Shown piece after piece: positions 5,552 through 6,666 of a stretch of DNA of 6,666 nt; within the stretch, counting starts at the first letter, position 1; every line of letters starts with the position of its first letter. Position numbers and translations under genes: made by a program. Source of the stretch: Sulfurimonas sp. (GTDB lineage: Bacteria; Campylobacterota; Campylobacteria; Campylobacterales; Sulfurimonadaceae); assembly GCA_027858865.1 (NCBI GenBank), contig JAQIBW010000061.1, forward strand, positions 1-6,666, in the 5' to 3' direction. Below the pieces are notes generated by a model. The model had not been told where the DNA came from and did no database searches. It was given only the letters and a program-made list of their open reading frames with translations.

Positions 5552-6666
5552 CGTTTGCGTTAAGCAGTCTATCTGTAGGCTTAGCAATAAAGTAACCTTG
5601 CATATAATCAACACCTAACTCTTCGAGTTTGTCGTAAACTTCTTTAGAGTGAACAAACTCAGCAATAGTTTTCATGTTCGCTTCTTTGGCAAAATGGATG
5701 ATGCTTTTTACTACTTTAAAATCTTTTTCACTCACATCTATATTTTTAACCAAAGAACCATCTATCTTTAAATAGTTGGCTTCTATGTCTAAAATGGTTT
5801 TAAAGTTAGAGTAGCCACTTCCAAAATCATCGATTGACACTTTGGCATTAAAGCTATGAAGTAAATCTATCTTCTCTTTAAATAGAATCATATTATCAAT
5901 CTCATCACTTTCAAGTATTTCAAACGTAACCCTAGAAGCCAAGTCTTTACTAGCCGTAAATGTGTCGGTAATAGTTGCCTCAATATCATTATTGATAAGA
6001 TCGGAGAAATTAATGTTTATGCTTACAGATTCTTTTGCATCTTTAAACTTTTCAAATACAATAGAGAGAATCCTCTGCGTAAGCTTGTAGTGAATATTTG
6101 TATGTTTAAGTCCTGGAAGAAAAAATATAGGAGCAATTATTTTTCCTTTTTTATCTATGATTCTAACTAGGGCTTCATATTTTAGTATCTCATTAGTAAG
6201 TTGGTTGTATATAGGTTGATAGTGACATATAACCCGTTCTTCTTGGATAGCTTGCTTTACGAAATCTATATCTTTTGCTTTTGAGAGTACCATATTTTTT
6301 GATTTGTCATTGAAGTAAATAACTCTATTCCTACCTTCTTTTTTTGCAATATAGAGCATTTTGTCAGCTACTTTAACCGCTTCACCTAGATTCTTTTCAG
6401 CAGCCGGATTTTCATGAACACCGATTGAGACTTGCATCTCTATTTTATGTGTCTCATATGTAAATATATGGGCATTTATATTTTCTCTGATTCTCTCACA
6501 AATATCTGAAGAGCTGCTTGCTGAATCTCTATTATATATGAGTAGTAAAAAGTCCTCACCTCCGTAGCGTATAAGTTTGTCATTATCTCTATTGGAGCTT
6601 TTATAGCTACTCTTAGAGCTCATTTGCGAATTCCAATGAATATTCCTGGTCGACACGGAATTGAGG
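5535..6666 (-). CDS. GGDEF-EAL cyclic-di-GMP protein, 5'-partial
   Basis: The C-terminal part of a two-domain cyclic-di-GMP enzyme, numbered from the GTG at 6656. The end of a GGDEF domain has an inhibitory I-site RDND (23-26), the active-site loop GGEDF (32-36, a GGDEF variant) and the closing GRNRV. The EAL domain (about 127-370) is complete and keeps the residues used for metal binding and catalysis: E161 (EALVRI), N216, E246, D276 and D277 (DDFGSGYS), K297, E333 and Q353 (QGY). Phosphodiesterase activity is therefore plausible. Cyclase activity cannot be judged because the first metal-binding Asp and the GTP-binding region are absent. The frame stays open to the window edge, so the GTG is probably not the true start. 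Residues 1-17 are Ser-rich and do not resemble a GGDEF helix, whereas another frame does, hinting at a frameshift or a junction near 6595-6620. No sensor domain is visible. Confidence 0.85.
   Translation of the reverse strand, partial: LNSVSTRNIHWNSQMSSKSSYKSSNRDNDKLIRYGGEDFLLLIYNRDSASSSSDICERIRENINAHIFTYETHKIEMQVSIGVHENPAAEKNLGEAVKVADKMLYIAKKEGRNRVIYFNDKSKNMVLSKAKDIDFVKQAIQEERVICHYQPIYNQLTNEILKYEALVRIIDKKGKIIAPIFFLPGLKHTNIHYKLTQRILSIVFEKFKDAKESVSININFSDLINNDIEATITDTFTASKDLASRVTFEILESDEIDNMILFKEKIDLLHSFNAKVSIDDFGSGYSNFKTILDIEANYLKIDGSLVKNIDVSEKDFKVVKSIIHFAKEANMKTIAEFVHSKEVYDKLEELGVDYMQGYFIAKPTDRLLNANELFKG

Noticed and set aside
6636..6666. Plus-strand ATG at 6636 opening a frame to the window edge
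   Set aside because: Only ten codons are visible, with no ribosome-binding site, and the product is not recognisable.

Overview
The window looks like chromosome from a Campylobacterota member, most like the Sulfurimonas/Sulfurovum group. The DNA is AT-rich, promoters are T/A-rich, the DnaK and GrpE sequences have epsilonproteobacterial character, and the other genes (NosL-type lipoprotein, GGDEF-EAL protein, AsmA-like protein) suit that lineage. The assignment is inferred from reading the sequence, not from a search.

Layout. Positions 1-124 are a T-rich leader with an 11-bp-spaced direct repeat. A NosL-family copper lipoprotein gene follows (125-616, +). It converges on the heat-shock pair grpE-dnaK (3332 to 731, -) across a 114-bp gap holding two hairpins. 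Upstream of grpE is a 203-bp divergent control region, and beyond it an AsmA-like envelope protein gene (3536-5533, +). That gene ends one base from the stop of a converging GGDEF-EAL gene (5535 to the right edge, -), whose 5' end is missing or damaged.

The chaperone locus is the most informative part. (1) No hrcA precedes grpE. Instead a perfect consensus sigma-70 promoter (TTGACA-N17-TATAAT) drives grpE, and a HAIR-like HspR-type operator (TTGAGT-N7-TGTCAAG) covers its -35 box; an identical-pattern second operator lies 49 bp away. (2) The 157-bp grpE-dnaK gap carries two inverted REP-like hairpin units that differ only by compensatory base changes in their stems. (3) Just past the dnaK stop, in the same frame, is a second copy of the DnaK C-terminal peptide (IEDVIDAEIE, then TAA). 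It matches in protein but differs in the third base of 7 of the 8 codons of the DVIDAEIE core, and it runs straight into a hairpin. This looks like the leftover end of an older or divergent dnaK allele after recombinational replacement.

DnaK and GrpE form the cytoplasmic Hsp70 system: the ATP-driven chaperone and its nucleotide-exchange factor. The divergent AsmA-like protein is predicted to be anchored in the inner membrane with a large periplasmic part made of three homologous units. Its closeness to the heat-shock operators raises, but does not show, shared stress control. No CRISPR array, tRNA, rRNA, intact transposase or clear novel multi-gene system was seen.
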